Source: an uncultured SAR324 cluster bacterium
Lineage (GTDB): Bacteria; SAR324; NAC60-12
Reading direction: 5' to 3'
Length of the DNA: 17,165 nucleotides
Assembly: GCA_902513935.1 (NCBI GenBank)
Contig: CABXOR010000040.1
Coordinates: 1 to 17,165 of the forward strand
The notes below the pieces were generated by a model. The model was not told where the DNA came from. It was given only the letters and a program-made list of their open reading frames with translations, and ran no database searches. Position 1 is the stretch's first letter, and each line of letters starts with the position of its first letter. This document shows, piece after piece, positions 14,568-17,165 of the stretch. The position numbers and the translations under genes were made by a program.

Positions 14568-16871
14568 TTAACTTAACGAGTTTTCTAATTTTTTTTGGAA
14601 ATCAGCACGGCGTTTACGTTCAATTTTGGGTGTATTTGCCTGTCGAAAATCATTTGTGGGACACAAACCTGACTTACACAATTCGTTTTCGATTAATTTT
14701 TCTGCTTCCAAGCTGAGTTCCCAAAATGGATGTTCCATATTGTCTTTACATGACAATTCTCTCATCAACTGAACTTTCCAACCGAGAAACTGCAAACCTG
14801 AAGCGATTCGTCTATAAAGGCAACGCAGCAAAAACATGCTGTTTAAATTTGGTAGGAATACACCAGTTTGGAAAACTGCTTCATGAAATTCCCAGGGCCA
14901 ATTATTATTAAAAACAGGTGCCTGGTAATTAAGACATTCAGGTTCTGAGTGAAAAGTTTTTGAGGCAGCAGGGGACAGATGACCCGAGTGGTTCGACTGC
15001 AGAATTTCTGTCGAATTTTTTATCAATATTTTCTCCGGCATTAGTAAAGTTTTGAATGTCCCACGATCCTGTGCTTCGTACAGTGGCGTTTTGTTTCCCG
15101 GGAGTTCATCGGCTAAAAGTCGGACGATTTCAAAGCTTTCTTTGACCGCCCCGCGTTTCGTAGCGGGAACCGGAATCCATTTTAGGCCGGTTTTTGTCAT
15201 TTGATCCCCATTTTCCAGTACATTAAGTAATTCCCGATTTTCTGCGGCCAACAGCCATTCCATTACTTCCTTGCGAGAATTTGCCCGTAAATGTAAACAC
15301 CGCATATTTCCCTTATTCCGGAGATCAAGCAGTGAAAAAATCTGTCTTTCTTCGCACAGGGCAACACGCATCCAGCCAAGTTTAAATTGATTCAGCCACT
15401 GGTTAAAAATAGCAGTCTTACCTTTTTTTTTCGTGTTTCCATTCCGCCACAGGTCGAATTGCGTCTGAGCGAGTCTTGAAAGCTCAACTCTATTGTGCTT
15501 TATTTCAAATTCAACTAATTCCGGCAATGCTAAAAACAAATCCGGGACTTTAAATTTTTCCAGTCGTTTTCCCAAAAATTTCTGTAATTTAGATTCTGAA
15601 AAATCTTCTCCGGTTTTTAAAAAAGCCACCGGTCGTGCCCCGAATTCTGTGTCTTGTACTTCAACTACTATTGCTTGTTCGGTCTTTCCAAATTGAAGCA
15701 AAATTCTTTCTATTTCTTCCGGATGAATATTTTCACCCCCGGAAATGAACATGCTGTCCATACGTCCAGTAATTTTCAACGAATCCACATCTCCCTGATC
15801 TTTTGTGTCTTTAGAACACCAAAGGCCTTTATCTCCTGTCTTGAACCAGCCGTTTTCATCAAACGGCTGATGCAGTCCAGTTCCGTCCAGGTAACCCAAA
15901 AAACCGATTTTTCCACGTACTTCGACCTCATTATCTGCAGCAATCCGGACTTCACGAAACGGCAAAACCTGGTAAAACCCGTTTTTTCCGGTTGCCACCT
16001 GAGAAGCCATTTCTGTGGAACCGTAAGTTGTTTGTACGTTCAGCCCGAGCTGTGCGGATTGTTCAAGCAATGTTTCAGGAATGGACGCACCTCCCAGTAA
16101 AATCAACTTGAGTTGGCATAAAGCGTCTTTTGCTTTTGTCGTCTGCAGCAAAAGATGAAGTTGAGTTGGAACCAGAGAAAGGTGTGTGACACTCTGGCTT
16201 AGGAGTGTCTTGGACAGTGATACGTTTTTAGCAGGAATCACCATTGCCGCACCAGAAAGTAGAGTCCGGAACAAAATAGCTAATCCGCTTACATGATACA
16301 TCGGCAGCGACAACAACCAACGATCTCCGGGATTCAGAGGCATTCGCTCATTTGCTCCAAGTGCGTTGTAAAAATGATTGGCCAGCGAATGCACCACTGC
16401 TTTTGGAGAACCGTTACTACCGGAAGTAAAAATGATTGTGGCCCAGTCTTTAGGATTTATTGAGTTTACCTCCTTACCAGCAACAGAGTCGGAATTTTCA
16501 ACAGGATTTGGTTGTAACGAATTTACAGATGTAGGGTGAGATTTGAATTCGTGCTGTAATTCTGTGTAACTGAAAGTACAGCCGATTTGCTGTAACATCT
16601 CCATTTTTTGTTTTTCCGGGACTTGTTGATTTAATGGAACCGCCACTGCACCGCACATCCACAAAGCCAACATTGATTTGAGCAGGTTTTCAGTGTTTTC
16701 TGTACTTAGATAGACACGCTGTTGTGATTCTGCCATCAGTGAATCACTCAAAAGACGTGCTTCTCTCATGAAGTCAGCAAAAGACCAGGAACGTTTTTCA
16801 GTGATCAAAAATGGTTGATTTTCGTAATGCTCCAGAACTTGATTCAGTATATTTGGATTAACGTCAAACAT
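14568..16871 (-). CDS. menE: o-Succinylbenzoate-CoA ligase with a long unrecognised C-terminal extension
   Basis: Residues 1-470 are an acyl-adenylating ligase that activates o-succinylbenzoate with ATP and CoA for menaquinone synthesis. Visible motifs are the phosphate loop TIIFTSGSNGSPKAVVHS (145-162), LPMYHVSG (189-196), TTYGSTEMASQ (281-291), NGWFKTGDKG (340-349), KITGRMDSMFISGGENIHPEEIE (366-388) and the catalytic lysine in EIKHNRVEL (456-464). MenE usually ends here at ~450-490 residues, but this frame runs on to 767. The tail (about 481-767, bases 14568-15431) is basic and Trp/Leu-rich, shows no motif I know, and ends in a Lys/Arg-rich coiled stretch. I chose the ATG at 16869-16871, which overlaps the menC stop as TGATG. 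The in-frame TTG at 16895 would overlap menC further and lies outside the domain. Coupling to menC supports MenE over other ligases. Confidence 0.88.
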   Translation of the reverse strand: MFDVNPNILNQVLEHYENQPFLITEKRSWSFADFMREARLLSDSLMAESQQRVYLSTENTENLLKSMLALWMCGAVAVPLNQQVPEKQKMEMLQQIGCTFSYTELQHEFKSHPTSVNSLQPNPVENSDSVAGKEVNSINPKDWATIIFTSGSNGSPKAVVHSLANHFYNALGANERMPLNPGDRWLLSLPMYHVSGLAILFRTLLSGAAMVIPAKNVSLSKTLLSQSVTHLSLVPTQLHLLLQTTKAKDALCQLKLILLGGASIPETLLEQSAQLGLNVQTTYGSTEMASQVATGKNGFYQVLPFREVRIAADNEVEVRGKIGFLGYLDGTGLHQPFDENGWFKTGDKGLWCSKDTKDQGDVDSLKITGRMDSMFISGGENIHPEEIERILLQFGKTEQAIVVEVQDTEFGARPVAFLKTGEDFSESKLQKFLGKRLEKFKVPDLFLALPELVEFEIKHNRVELSRLAQTQFDLWRNGNTKKKGKTAIFNQWLNQFKLGWMRVALCEERQIFSLLDLRNKGNMRCLHLRANSRKEVMEWLLAAENRELLNVLENGDQMTKTGLKWIPVPATKRGAVKESFEIVRLLADELPGNKTPLYEAQDRGTFKTLLMPEKILIKNSTEILQSNHSGHLSPAASKTFHSEPECLNYQAPVFNNNWPWEFHEAVFQTGVFLPNLNSMFLLRCLYRRIASGLQFLGWKVQLMRELSCKDNMEHPFWELSLEAEKLIENELCKSGLCPTNDFRQANTPKIERKRRADFQKKLENSLS

Positions 16872-17165
16872 CAGTCCAAGCCCCCAATTTCGCAAGTACC
16901 TTCGGAAATTATTTCCAAAAAAGTATCTTTGGATTTTGGCCAGGAGTCAGGAAAAACATAATTCCCGTTTTGTATTAAAAACCGAGGTTCAATCAAATCA
17001 TGCTCAAACCATTTTGAAGTATCCAAACCTACTGGAAACTTTTCAGGCAAGAGTTCATTCGCCATAAAAGCAATCCAGTTCAAACCCAGACCACTTTCAA
17101 AACAACTGCTCAAAACACAGTGAATACCGTTTTTTTGTGCATGTTCGATCCACATTTTTGTGTTG
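16871..17165 (-). CDS. menC: o-Succinylbenzoate synthase, C-terminal part (cut by window edge)
   Basis: These are the last ~98 residues of an enolase-superfamily protein that best fits MenC, which dehydrates SHCHC to o-succinylbenzoate. VLSSCFESGLGLNWIAFMA matches the family C-terminal block (SSxxESGxGxxxxxxLA) with the acidic residue near the active site. It is followed by VGLDTSKWFEHDLIEPRF, the typical GLDTxxxFxxDL segment. The reading frame is open to the right edge of the window. The stop TGA (16871-16873) overlaps the start of menE, as in many men operons. The identification rests on a short fragment plus the menE neighbour. Confidence 0.85.
   Translation of the reverse strand, partial: NTKMWIEHAQKNGIHCVLSSCFESGLGLNWIAFMANELLPEKFPVGLDTSKWFEHDLIEPRFLIQNGNYVFPDSWPKSKDTFLEIISEGTCEIGGLD

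Noticed and set aside
15654..16100. Plus-strand 148-residue ORF inside menE
   Set aside because: It is antisense to the conserved AMP-ligase domain, Cys/Phe/Ser-rich, and without a ribosome site or recognisable domain.
16872..16895. TTG start at 16895 for menE
   Set aside because: It adds eight residues outside the domain. The ATG at 16871 forms a classical TGATG junction with menC.

Overview
The window is a dense bacterial chromosome segment of roughly 40% GC by eye. It carries 15 protein genes and one tRNA. Everything is on the minus strand except one pair on the plus strand (3705-5866). The gene set points to a Gram-negative bacterium: a Sec-exported periplasmic solute-binding protein with an Aap-type polar amino-acid ABC transporter, YigI, DUF3015 and DUF445 proteins, tetrameric GlyQ/GlyS, and the classical menaquinone (men) pathway. 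I cannot fix the taxon. A low-GC proteobacterium or a deltaproteobacterial/SAR324-like lineage would fit, but that is an inference from gene content only. I see no insertion sequence, CRISPR array, prophage or attachment site.

Layout from left to right. (1) 1-3429, minus strand: a strong promoter (3401-3429) reads into a 589-residue protein I do not recognise. Its stop overlaps the glyQ start as ATGA, and glyQ is followed by glyS, which is cut by the window edge. (2) 3356-3704: a 349-bp divergent intergenic region. (3) 3705-5866, plus strand: a ten-helix EamA-type permease and a DadA-like D-amino-acid dehydrogenase. The dadA and prmC stop codons share one TTAA. (4) 5863-7865, minus strand: a class I DAHP synthase (aroF/G/H type) followed by prmC, the release-factor glutamine methyltransferase. 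(5) 7996-8113: tRNA-Pro(GGG) with its own promoter. (6) 8166-9469: a YigI-family hotdog thioesterase and a DUF445 membrane protein. (7) 9544-14501: the aapJ-aapQ-aapM-aapP transporter operon behind a good sigma70 promoter, with a perfect 10-bp hairpin between aapJ and aapQ, then a secreted DUF3015 protein. (8) 14568-17165: the end of menC and a coupled menE whose product has an extra ~285-residue C-terminal region I do not recognise.

The genes fall into a few themes: amino-acid uptake (Aap), D-amino-acid oxidation and possible efflux (DadA plus EamA), glycine and proline decoding (GlyQS, tRNA-Pro), translation termination (PrmC), entry to aromatic synthesis (DAHP synthase) and menaquinone synthesis (MenC, MenE). 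DAHP synthase feeds chorismate, the precursor of menaquinone, but the two sites are about 7 kb apart and I see no shared control. The two least explained items are the unknown protein coupled to glyQ and the long tail on MenE. I found no clear new defence or mobile system.
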